64,000 nucleotides of DNA from Verrucomicrobiia bacterium (GTDB lineage: Bacteria; Verrucomicrobiota; Verrucomicrobiia; Verrucomicrobiales; Akkermansiaceae): assembly GCA_030432565.1 (NCBI GenBank), contig JAUIGV010000010.1, forward strand, positions 122,854-186,853, written 5' to 3'. The position numbers and the translations under genes are program-made. Below are positions 55,415-63,245 of the stretch, in pieces. The number at the start of each line of letters is the position of its first letter. The stretch's first letter is position 1. A model generated the notes under the pieces. That model did no database searches, was not told the origin of the DNA, and saw nothing but the letters and a program-made list of their open reading frames with translations.

Positions 55415-55675
55415 TTAGGCAGGCTTGATTGCCTTGTTGGTTCGGCTCTTGAGGTTTGCAGCCTTATTCTTCTGGAAAATGTTGTTCTTGGCAGCCTTAT
55501 CAACAGCTGAGGTGAACTCACGGAAGGTCTTAAGTGCTTCCTCGTTGTTACCCTCACTGGCAGCAGTAACGGCCTTCTTTTGAAGGGTCTTAATGCGGCT
55601 CTTGGCGGCACGGTTTCTCTCAGTTCGTTTTGCGATCTGACGAACTCTTTTTTCTGCAGACTTAGTATTGGCCAT
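55415..55675 (-). CDS. rpsT: 30S ribosomal protein S20
   Basis: Primary-binding 16S rRNA protein, 86 residues, basic and helical. It begins MANTKSAEKRVRQIAKRTER, NRAAKSRIKT follows and the end has KNNIFQKNKAANLKSRTNKA, all standard for S20. Nearby are a promoter with a good -35/-10 and a strong terminator, so it is monocistronic. S20 often represses its own translation in other bacteria; no specific element is visible here. Divergent from a secreted-protein gene. Confidence 0.95.
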   Translation of the reverse strand: MANTKSAEKRVRQIAKRTERNRAAKSRIKTLQKKAVTAASEGNNEEALKTFREFTSAVDKAAKNNIFQKNKAANLKSRTNKAIKPA

Positions 55676-55702
55676 AGGACGATCCCGCTTGGGCGGAGCG
55701 GG

Positions 55703-55730
55703 AAAATAGGGATTTTGGATCAGGTGTCAA
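55703..55730 (-). promoter_or_regulatory. Sigma-70-type promoter of rpsT
   Basis: On the minus strand TTGACA (55730-55725) is followed after 16 bases by TATTTT (55708-55703), placing the start roughly 20 bases before the rpsT ATG. Confidence 0.6.
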
Positions 55731-55788
55731 GTTTCATTACACGGAAATTTCAATAGCACCTTCCCTTTTCCTGTGGGACTATTTGGTC

Positions 55789-56592
55789 ATGAAATTGATC
55801 CTCTCTACGATCTTTGGTTGTTGCGCCCTTCTCGCAACCGCCCAGGACAAACCCGAAATCCCCGACGATCTACTCGATGATGATCATTTTCGGGACGACA
55901 GTGCCCTCAATGAGTTCACTGTCCCTTCAATCGCCAAGGTCTTCAACGAACTGGAGAAGGTCTCACCACTTTCCTATGATCCAGGTCATCACAAAAACTA
56001 CGAACGCACTCCCATCGACCGGTCCCGAATCGCGCTGAGACTCGGGACCTTGATCGCCGACGGCTTCATCGCAGTTCAAACCGGAAATTCCGAGGATGTT
56101 CCGAAAATTGCCGCCCATATTTCCCGTTATGCCAAAGCACTTGGAGCCGGCGACAGGATTAAGGTCCATGCCGCCGAACTTCTCGAACACGCGAAAGCCA
56201 AGGATCTCCCAAAGTTAAAACGTGCCCTCGCCTCGACTCAGCGTGATGTTGAGCGCGAGTTGGCGGGACTTCGAGACCCCGACCTTTCCCACCTGATTTC
56301 GCTTGGAGGTTGGTTGCAAGCACTCGATTCAGCCGCAAGCGCCGTCGATAAAAAATACACTCCCGAGCGGGCTTTGACTCTGTTTCGCGAAGACGTTGCC
56401 GATTATTATGCCGAATCGATCGGGTCGCTCCACCCCGACATCAGCCGACGCCCGCAGGTCGTCAAAATGCGTTTGCTCTTACAAGGGCTCCGCAATGCCA
56501 TGGTCTTGGAGGAAAACGCCAAGCCCACCGCCGAACAGGTCAAGGAAGTGACCACTGTTTCCGCAGAACTTGTGAAAATTGCCCGACGTTAG
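55789..56592 (+). CDS. Secreted helical protein of unknown function
   Basis: A 267-residue exported protein. The signal peptide (MKLILSTIFGCCALLATAQ, cleavage near residue 19) is preceded by a TTG-started extension that I excluded in favour of ATG 55789. The mature protein is helical and charged, without cysteine: an acidic start (DKPEIPDDLLDDDHFRDDS), then VFNELEKVSPLSYDPG and several helices with HISRYAKALG, LASTQRDVEREL and DVADYYAES. I recognise no family. It may be tied to the dehydrogenase-YgfZ fusion 12 bases downstream, or simply cotranscribed. Confidence 0.6.
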   Translation: MKLILSTIFGCCALLATAQDKPEIPDDLLDDDHFRDDSALNEFTVPSIAKVFNELEKVSPLSYDPGHHKNYERTPIDRSRIALRLGTLIADGFIAVQTGNSEDVPKIAAHISRYAKALGAGDRIKVHAAELLEHAKAKDLPKLKRALASTQRDVERELAGLRDPDLSHLISLGGWLQALDSAASAVDKKYTPERALTLFREDVADYYAESIGSLHPDISRRPQVVKMRLLLQGLRNAMVLEENAKPTAEQVKEVTTVSAELVKIARR

Positions 56593-56604
56593 ATTTATCC
56601 CATC

Positions 56605-58143
56605 ATGACTCTTCTTCTTGGACTTGGTATCATCGGGTCCCGCAGCGCCGACCAACTGGTCGCTGCCGGACATCCTCTCAAAACCTGGAACCGCACTCCC
56701 AAGGACCGGCCGGACTCGGTCACCGATCTCGTCGCAGCTGCGAGTGAAGCGGATGTGATGGTGTGTTATCTCCGCGATGATCAAGCTGTTCGTGAGGTCT
56801 TCACCCAGATCGAAAGTCAGCTTGGTGAGGGCAAAACCTTCATCAACCACGCCACTATTGATCCCGAAACCACCCTATGGCTCGAGCGCCAATGCAAAGC
56901 CGCAGGCGGTAAGTTCCTCGATGCCCCCTTCACAGGTTCGCGCGATGCTGCCGCAGGCGGAAACCTCGTTTATTACATCGCCGGTGATCGCGACCTCCTT
57001 GAAGAGCAACGCCCGCTCCTTGAGCTAACATCCAGGGAGATTGTTTACCTTGGTCAACCTCCGGCTGCGACCGTTGTAAAAATCACCACCAATCTCGCCA
57101 CCGCTGCCGCAGTTCAGGCTCTCACCGAAGCTCTCGAAATCTCCCGGCGACACGGGGTGGATCCACGGGCCTGGCACGACGCCGCAAAGCTAAACGGCTG
57201 CTATTCTCCGGTGATGGGAATGAAAATCCCAACTCTTCTTGAAAACGACTTCACGCCTCACTTCTCGACCGAGAATATGGCGAAGGATACCAACTATGCT
57301 CTTCAGCTCGCCGACTCCGCAGGCATCACCGCCGACCTCAATCATCTTACCTGGGCCAGACTTTTCGAAGCTGAAATGCGAGATGCCTCGGAAGACTTCT
57401 CCGCCACGGTCCGCCAGCATCAAAGCACCGATCTGGATCTTGAGGAGGACGTCGAAATTTCCTGCAGCCGTATTCGCGTGAAAGGAGCCGATGCCGAGAG
57501 GTATCTTAACGGACAAGTCAGTAATGATGTCCGACTTACCGAAGACGGGCGGATTATCGATGCGTGCCTTTTGGATGCGAAGGGCAAGCTTCAATTTTAC
57601 GTGCACATCCATCGCGAAGGCGATGATTTCATCGTGCAAGGGCCCATCGATGTCGCGGAGGAAATCCATGCCCGCCTCGACAAATACCTCATCGCAGATG
57701 ACGTTGAACTGATCGATGAAAGCCTTGATGAAAACGCTTACCTGAGTGTGCCGAATGAAACCCGGCGAATCATCGATGGGATCCCACGTTGGCCGAACGA
57801 ACTGTATCCCGGAATTCTTCCGCCTGAAGCCGGAGTGGAGGAACAATCCATTTCATACACCAAGGGCTGCTACACCGGCCAGGAGGTGATTTCCCGGATG
57901 AAGCGTGCCGGAAAAACCAATCGGCATCTCGTAAAGCTTTCGCTTGATAAGCCGCTCATTCCGACCAAGGCAAAACTTCTTGTCGATGGCAGGGAGGCGG
58001 GCTTCATCACCTCGGTTGCGTCACACGTCGCTCAAGGTGAGGTGGCTCTCGGATATCGACTCAGGAAATTCTCCGAGGTCAGCGAATTCGACGTTGCCTC
58101 GCCCTCCTCCGGCGAGATCATCGGGAAAGCCACCATTCGCTAG
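56605..58143 (+). CDS. 3-Hydroxyacid-dehydrogenase/YgfZ fusion protein
   Basis: A 512-residue two-domain protein. Residues 1-270 are an NAD(P)-binding beta-hydroxyacid dehydrogenase: GLGIIG at the N-terminus, SRDAAAGGNLVYYIAGD, and the catalytic Lys159-x3-Asn163 (VVKITTNLATAAA). Residues about 285-510 are a YgfZ/folate-binding domain of the GcvT superfamily, with the signature KGCYTGQE around Cys422 and RMKRAGKTNRHLV. Separate YgfZ proteins use tetrahydrofolate to repair or mature iron-sulfur enzymes. The single frame has no break, so the fusion seems real. It follows the secreted unknown by 12 bases and is convergent with the iron-type transporter. Confidence 0.85.
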   Translation: MTLLLGLGIIGSRSADQLVAAGHPLKTWNRTPKDRPDSVTDLVAAASEADVMVCYLRDDQAVREVFTQIESQLGEGKTFINHATIDPETTLWLERQCKAAGGKFLDAPFTGSRDAAAGGNLVYYIAGDRDLLEEQRPLLELTSREIVYLGQPPAATVVKITTNLATAAAVQALTEALEISRRHGVDPRAWHDAAKLNGCYSPVMGMKIPTLLENDFTPHFSTENMAKDTNYALQLADSAGITADLNHLTWARLFEAEMRDASEDFSATVRQHQSTDLDLEEDVEISCSRIRVKGADAERYLNGQVSNDVRLTEDGRIIDACLLDAKGKLQFYVHIHREGDDFIVQGPIDVAEEIHARLDKYLIADDVELIDESLDENAYLSVPNETRRIIDGIPRWPNELYPGILPPEAGVEEQSISYTKGCYTGQEVISRMKRAGKTNRHLVKLSLDKPLIPTKAKLLVDGREAGFITSVASHVAQGEVALGYRLRKFSEVSEFDVASPSSGEIIGKATIR

Positions 58144-58152
58144 ATCTCCCGG

Positions 58153-59850
58153 CTACATCCGGAACAAGCCGCCTTTTTTGCCGCCCAGAACGACGGCTCC
58201 GATGATGGAAATCCCCAGGAAAACCATGGCCCATACACCAAGGGCGGATGCCAACTCATAGCCGTTTCCAAGCATTCCGAGAAGCGAGTAAATCGCTTTG
58301 GTGATAGGAAAATGTTCCGACTGCTGGGCCAGGATCAAGCTGTCACTCACTTCCAACATCGCGAAGGCGAATGCGAGGATTCCACCCGCAATTAAATTGG
58401 CACCCAGCAAGGGGAGCGAAACACGGCGCAGAGTTCTCGCGGGAGTCGCCCCCAGAGAGCGGGCCGCCTCCTCGAGAGCGAGATTGCTTTGCTGTAATCC
58501 GGCGACCGCTGAGCGCACGACATACGGAAGTCTTCGTACTGCATAAGCCACCACCAGCAACCAGGTCGGATTTTGCGCCGCACCTTGAACCAGAAAGTAG
58601 AAACTCTCGCCTTTTTGGGAGAGCGCAAGGTAACCGAAGGCCAGAACCAGCCCCGGAACCGCAAGCGGAAGCATGACCAGGGCATCCAGAAGAGCGCGAC
58701 CGCGGATGGTGCTCCGGACAATGACCCAGGCGATCGCCACCCCTAGAATCAGATCGACAAAAGTTGCGGCCGAGGCATAGAAAAGACTATTCTGAATCGA
58801 AGGCACGACAAGAGGATGCCCGAGAGCTTCCTGATAATGCCCGGTCGTCCAAACCTCCGGTAAAATGGTACCATACCAGTCGTGAGCCAAGGAAAGCACA
58901 ACCACGCCGGCGTGCGGAAGAGAGGCCACGAAGAAAACCGCAAAGAAGAACAAAGTACAAATCCAGGCCTTTCCCCTTTTGGGTCGAACCTCCACATTTT
59001 TTCCTTTTGGTCGTGGTGCCGTGCCCAGTTTCGAGCGACCCAGCACGGCCTTTGAAGCGATAAAAACAAGGGTGGAAACAACCAACATGATTGCCACGAG
59101 TGCATAGGGAAACGGATTTTCACCAAGGTCTTTGATGCCATCGTAAACCTGTACCGGAGCCACCCGGGTGAAATCAAAAACCAGGGGCACCCCAAGCTCG
59201 GTAAAGGACCAAATAAAGACAATCGCCCCGCCGGCAAAAATGCCAGGTGTGGTTAAAGGAAGGGTGATTCGCATCAAACGCCTCCACGGGGGACATCCAA
59301 GATTTTGAGCCGCTTGCTCCATGGCCGGATCAATATTCGATAGCGAAGCCGCGATGTTCATGTAGAGAATCGGATAAAGGTGAAGCGCGTTCATAATGAC
59401 GACTCCCCAAAACCGACCGTCGCCCAGCCAGTCGATGGGCATGGTTGGATCCATCAGGCCCAGCTTCACCAAAACAGCATTAAGTGCCCCCTGAATCCCA
59501 AGGATTTGCTTCACCCCCACGGCTCCTACAAATGGTGGTAGAACGAGCGGAATCAGGACCAGGGCGGATAGCGACTTCTTGAACGGAAAAAGATAGCGAT
59601 GTCCAACCAGCGCGAGTGGAAATGCGATCAAGAGAGATGCCAGTGTGCTCGTGATTCCGAGAGCAAAGGCATTCCAAAGTCCTTCGGTGTAAACCGGGTT
59701 TTTGAAAACCTCGCCGACGAAGGAGAGCGTAAAGCCATCGCCGGGCGAGTAAAAGGCCTCCTTTAAGACAACGACCGCCGGGTAGAGAAAAAATACCGCG
59801 AAGAATATCGTAACAAAGGCGGTCAACCCATAAGCTGCGCGCTTGTTCAC
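58153..59850 (-). CDS. Iron(III)-type ABC transporter permease (FbpB-like, two fused modules)
   Basis: A 565-residue inner-membrane protein with about twelve helices: two permease modules in one chain, as in FbpB/SfuB and related iron or thiamine importers. The two coupling loops are EQAAQNLGCPPWRRLMRITL and EEAARSLGATPARTLRRVSL. The start MNKRAAYGLTAFVTIFFAVF is a first helix; ATG 59850 overlaps the stop of the binding-protein gene. Its stop lies nine bases from the convergent fusion gene's stop. The middle hydrophilic linker (about 270-295) is rich in Lys and Arg (RSKLGTAPRPKGKNVEVRPK). Iron, thiamine and organophosphate importers share this layout; the substrate is not fixed by sequence. 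Confidence 0.87.
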   Translation of the reverse strand: MNKRAAYGLTAFVTIFFAVFFLYPAVVVLKEAFYSPGDGFTLSFVGEVFKNPVYTEGLWNAFALGITSTLASLLIAFPLALVGHRYLFPFKKSLSALVLIPLVLPPFVGAVGVKQILGIQGALNAVLVKLGLMDPTMPIDWLGDGRFWGVVIMNALHLYPILYMNIAASLSNIDPAMEQAAQNLGCPPWRRLMRITLPLTTPGIFAGGAIVFIWSFTELGVPLVFDFTRVAPVQVYDGIKDLGENPFPYALVAIMLVVSTLVFIASKAVLGRSKLGTAPRPKGKNVEVRPKRGKAWICTLFFFAVFFVASLPHAGVVVLSLAHDWYGTILPEVWTTGHYQEALGHPLVVPSIQNSLFYASAATFVDLILGVAIAWVIVRSTIRGRALLDALVMLPLAVPGLVLAFGYLALSQKGESFYFLVQGAAQNPTWLLVVAYAVRRLPYVVRSAVAGLQQSNLALEEAARSLGATPARTLRRVSLPLLGANLIAGGILAFAFAMLEVSDSLILAQQSEHFPITKAIYSLLGMLGNGYELASALGVWAMVFLGISIIGAVVLGGKKGGLFRM

Positions 59851-61337
59851 CGGGCACCTCCCTTTCCAGCTTCGAACGCCAGACGTTCGGCTTCGCGATA
59901 GTTCCCGCGAAAGTGTGTTCCGAGATCATTCATCATTCGCACAACCGCGACCTTATCGCCGGATTTTAGAGTCACCTTGATTTCAGACAAGGTGGCCTCA
60001 TAACCAACCGGTGAGACGTCGTAGAATTTCGCGGTCGCCTCTGCCGGGAAGTCTGTTTCAATCAAAGCCGCCCAGGCCGATTTCATCTCTTCATGAGAAT
60101 CAATGCACATCGCGCGAATGATGTTTCGCAGCGGCGTGAAGTGACGACCGGTCAGATCGTAATCGTAAATGAACTCGCTTGCGACCTCATAGGGCATCAC
60201 CGAAGCGTCGACCATGTCTGAAAGGTAGGGTTGCTGATAGAGATCCTTACGAATCGGCAATCGTCGAAGCCCGCGAATCTTTGGCCCCATTTCGGTGCCC
60301 GGTCTGGCGTTCCAAAGCATCTGTCCTTCCTTGGTGAAGATGAAGTTCACGAACTCCTGCGCGACCTCGAGATTGGGAGCACCCTTAAAAATCGCAACCG
60401 GGTCCACACTGTAGGAGGTGCCACCAACCGGAGAAATGAACTTCAATCGGGAGGTGCCATCTTCTTTTTTGAGAGCCTCGTTATAAGAACGGCCGAAGAA
60501 GTCGATGCACATTCCGGCGATGGCATTTCCCTGGGCCACATCGTGAGGAACCTTGGAAGCTCCATCAGTGAAATAGCGGGCATTCGCACCGATCCGCTGG
60601 ATCAGATTGAGACCTTCCTCCCAACCGATCGCGCAGGCTTTCTCACGAGGCAGGCCCGCTTCGAGTTGATCGTGAATTTTCTGCTGCACGAGCATTTCAA
60701 AGGCCTTTGCCACGGAGCCGCTTTTGGTGGGATCCGCCAAGGCAATTCCCTTCTGAAAGCCCGGGCGGCCCAGATCGTCCCAGGTCGTTGGCGCTTCGAG
60801 ATTGAGTCGCTTCAAACTATCCAGATTGTAGCAAATCCCGAACGAGGAAAGACAGGTGCCGAGCCAATCGTTTTCCTTGGGATAATAGCTTTCGCCACTC
60901 TGAATTTCCGGAATAGTGCCGCTTTCAAAAAGTCCCGACTCGTTTTCGAAAACGTCCAACTTTTGGAACCTACCGGCTTTGGCCTGGCCTTTGAAATCAT
61001 AAACTCCTCCGCCGAAGAAGAGATCGAGCCCAATCCCATCGCTGCCGTTTTTTTCGGCCGCTTTGAAGGCACTGTCGAGCACCCTCTTGATCTCGCTCGT
61101 TCCTCCCGGAGTGCGCCAGTTCACGTAGACACTTTCGCCGTGCTTTTTCTCATACCAGCGCGAAAAGGCTTCCCCGAATTCCCGACGAATAAGCTCATTG
61201 TGTGGCGTGATGACTTCGATCCGCACCTCGGCCCTGTTCATCGCGGCAGCGTCATCATCACGTAGGATGATTGGTGCAGCCACCACTACTGCCATTGGAA
61301 GAAAGACTCCCAGGTATTTTTTCCAGACTCCTTTCAT
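59847..61337 (-). CDS. ABC transporter extracellular solute-binding protein (iron/thiamine type)
   Basis: A 496-residue periplasmic binding protein, long for FbpA. The N-terminal hydrophobic stretch (YLGVFLPMAVVVAAPIIL) is a signal peptide or anchor. Typical elements: EVITPHNELIRREFGEAFSR, then NWRTPGGTSEIKRVLDSAF, LDLFFGGGVYDFK, GTCLSSFGICYN, DPTKSGSVAKAFEML, and SVDPVAIFKGAPN. The C-terminal 80 residues add a helical extension. It is in an operon with its ATPase upstream and permease downstream, with four-base overlaps on both sides. The ligand is uncertain; ferric iron or a phosphorylated compound is the usual choice. Confidence 0.87.
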   Translation of the reverse strand: MKGVWKKYLGVFLPMAVVVAAPIILRDDDAAAMNRAEVRIEVITPHNELIRREFGEAFSRWYEKKHGESVYVNWRTPGGTSEIKRVLDSAFKAAEKNGSDGIGLDLFFGGGVYDFKGQAKAGRFQKLDVFENESGLFESGTIPEIQSGESYYPKENDWLGTCLSSFGICYNLDSLKRLNLEAPTTWDDLGRPGFQKGIALADPTKSGSVAKAFEMLVQQKIHDQLEAGLPREKACAIGWEEGLNLIQRIGANARYFTDGASKVPHDVAQGNAIAGMCIDFFGRSYNEALKKEDGTSRLKFISPVGGTSYSVDPVAIFKGAPNLEVAQEFVNFIFTKEGQMLWNARPGTEMGPKIRGLRRLPIRKDLYQQPYLSDMVDASVMPYEVASEFIYDYDLTGRHFTPLRNIIRAMCIDSHEEMKSAWAALIETDFPAEATAKFYDVSPVGYEATLSEIKVTLKSGDKVAVVRMMNDLGTHFRGNYREAERLAFEAGKGGAR

Positions 61338-62389
61338 CGCTCTAAAAGGGTCACGTCATCACGGGAAAACTGCAGCCCCACCTGATCTTCTCCCGGAGAA
61401 CGGATGATCTGGGGATTTTGCTCGGTGACCTGCATCACCGAGCCGTCCCCCAATTCGACCGCGTATTGAATCATGCTGCCCAAATAAATGCGCTCGATGA
61501 TCTTGCCGCTCAAATCCGCTTGAGTCGGATTGACGATCTTCACGGCTTCAGGCCGAATGGAAAGAATAACTTCGGCCCCTGGCGCGGGATTCCAGTTTCC
61601 CACACTTGGAGTCGCTGAAAGAGTCGCGGTCGACGTTTTGACCCGGTTGGCCTCCTCGGCCGTCCCCTTTAAGAGATTGGTCTCACCGATGAACCCGGCC
61701 ACGTAGCTGGAAACCGGTTGTCGGTAGATTTCTTCGGGCGGCCCCACCTGGACCACCACGCCCTGATCCATCACAGCCATGCGGTCCGCCATCGAAAGGG
61801 CCTCGGATTGATCATGCGTGACGTAAACCCCGGTCAAGTCGTTTTCTTTGACGATGCGACGAATCTCGGAACGCATTTCCAACCTCAACTGCGCATCCAG
61901 GTTCGAGAGCGGTTCGTCCAGAAGCAGACACTTGGGCCGAACCACCAGCGCCCGGGCCAGCGAAACCCGTTGTTGCTGGCCTCCGGACATTTGATCGATG
62001 TCCCGTTTCGCGAAGCCCTCCAGCTTGACCATGGCGAGAGCTTCCTCGACCCGCCGCTGAATTTCTTTTTTCTCCACCTTCCGCTCCTCCAGGCCGAAGG
62101 CAATATTCTGCCCCACTGACATGTGCGGCCAAAGCGCATAGGATTGGAAAACCATGGCGGCCTCCCTTTTGTGAGTGGGCAAGGCGGTGACATCCCGCTC
62201 GCCAAAGAAGATCTTTCCTTTGGTGGGACTTTCCAGACCGGCGATGCAGCGAAGCAGGGTTGTTTTGCCACATCCGCTTCCCCCCAGAAGGAAAAAGAGC
62301 TCTCCGGGGGCGATTTCGAGCGAAACGTTGTTGAGCGCGGTTACATTGCCGAATCTCTTTGTGATCCCGGCGGCGCGGATTTCTTCCAT
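61334..62389 (-). CDS. ABC transporter ATPase (FbpC/PotA-like)
   Basis: A 351-residue nucleotide-binding subunit. Walker A GGSGCGKTTLLRCIAG, Q-loop VFQSYALWPHMSV, signature MSGGQQQRVSLARAL, Walker B LLLDEPLSNLDAQ, switch His YVTHDQSEALSMADR, and a TOBE-like C-terminal domain (about 245-350, ILSIRPEAVKI). The frame opens at 62464, but ATG 62389 (MEEIRAAGITKRFG) gives the family start. First gene of the three-gene importer (ATPase, binding protein, permease); its stop overlaps the next start by four bases. It is divergent from the FHA gene with a 113-base gap. Confidence 0.92.
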   Translation of the reverse strand: MEEIRAAGITKRFGNVTALNNVSLEIAPGELFFLLGGSGCGKTTLLRCIAGLESPTKGKIFFGERDVTALPTHKREAAMVFQSYALWPHMSVGQNIAFGLEERKVEKKEIQRRVEEALAMVKLEGFAKRDIDQMSGGQQQRVSLARALVVRPKCLLLDEPLSNLDAQLRLEMRSEIRRIVKENDLTGVYVTHDQSEALSMADRMAVMDQGVVVQVGPPEEIYRQPVSSYVAGFIGETNLLKGTAEEANRVKTSTATLSATPSVGNWNPAPGAEVILSIRPEAVKIVNPTQADLSGKIIERIYLGSMIQYAVELGDGSVMQVTEQNPQIIRSPGEDQVGLQFSRDDVTLLER

Positions 62390-62502
62390 AGGGACGCCAT
62401 GCTTTAATTTCTTTCGAAAAAGGCAAGTCCAACCCAACGTAGTTTTCTTGTGGTCATCCGGCATCCGGTGTGGTCAAGTTTCCCTAACAAACTGCTGAAA
62501 GT

Positions 62503-63177
62503 ATGCCTCGCGTCGCAATTACCGTCCCCGGAAAGAATCCCCAGCCCTATCGTTTTCAACTCGACCGTAAAAAAGTCACGATTGGCCGCAGCTCCGATAA
62601 CGATATCATCATCGATTGTCCCTCTGTTTCCTCTCTTCATTGCACCATGGAGCGTGTCGATGGCGGCTATATTCTCCGCGACCGGCATTCAACCAACGGG
62701 ATTAGCCTTGGTGAGGACGAAATGGCCATAATCGACCTTCGTAATGACAGCCAGGTTAAAGTCGGAGACGTCAAATTCGAATACACCCTCAGCGAAGAGG
62801 AACTTGATAAAATCGACGACGAGGACTTTGTCCCTCACGCCAAGACTGCCGAGGAAGCCGCTGAAGAGCCCGAGGAGAAGGCGAAGCCCAAAAAGCCCAA
62901 GAAAAAGGCCAAGGCCAATGTGGTCACCACCCCGCGCCAGCCAGCCTCGCCGATCGTGCCCCCGGTTCTGGCATCAACAAACCAAAGCAGCGGAGCCATG
63001 TATGGCATCGCCTTGTTTGTCTGCGGCGTCGCCGCTTTCTATGCCGGACTTGATCACAGCTACTCCGGAAAACAACGTGACCTCGGACGCAAGGGAGACT
63101 TTTCACTTCTTTCCGACATTCAGAACGGGCGCCCCCCCCTTCCATCCGAGGAAGAGGCAGAGGAGGACGCAGAGTAA
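62503..63177 (+). CDS. FHA-domain membrane protein
   Basis: A 224-residue protein. An FHA domain (about 1-95) binds phosphothreonine; the core motif is VTIGRSSDNDIIIDCPSVSS followed by LHCTM and a RHSTNGISLG loop, all intact. A long acidic then basic linker (about 105-145, PEEKAKPKKPKKKAK) leads to one hydrophobic segment (about 165-185, AMYGIALFVCGVAAFYAGL). The remainder (about 190-224) is charged and acidic. FHA proteins relay signals from Ser/Thr kinases such as that at 12750, although the two are far apart. ATG 62503 is the obvious start. Confidence 0.87.
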   Translation: MPRVAITVPGKNPQPYRFQLDRKKVTIGRSSDNDIIIDCPSVSSLHCTMERVDGGYILRDRHSTNGISLGEDEMAIIDLRNDSQVKVGDVKFEYTLSEEELDKIDDEDFVPHAKTAEEAAEEPEEKAKPKKPKKKAKANVVTTPRQPASPIVPPVLASTNQSSGAMYGIALFVCGVAAFYAGLDHSYSGKQRDLGRKGDFSLLSDIQNGRPPLPSEEEAEEDAE

Positions 63178-63245
63178 GCTCTCTGCGCTCACTCACTCAG
63201 GATTTTTTTCTATTCGGCCGTTTTGTCGAATTGCTTTGATGTCCC

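Noticed and set aside
55683..55703. Seven-base hairpin (TCCCGCT/AGCGGGA) before rpsT as a translational control element
   Set aside because: It overlaps the predicted -10 and start site of the rpsT promoter, so most of it would not be transcribed.
60231..61265. 344-codon plus-strand frame under the iron-type binding protein
   Set aside because: Antisense to a clear binding protein in a three-gene operon.
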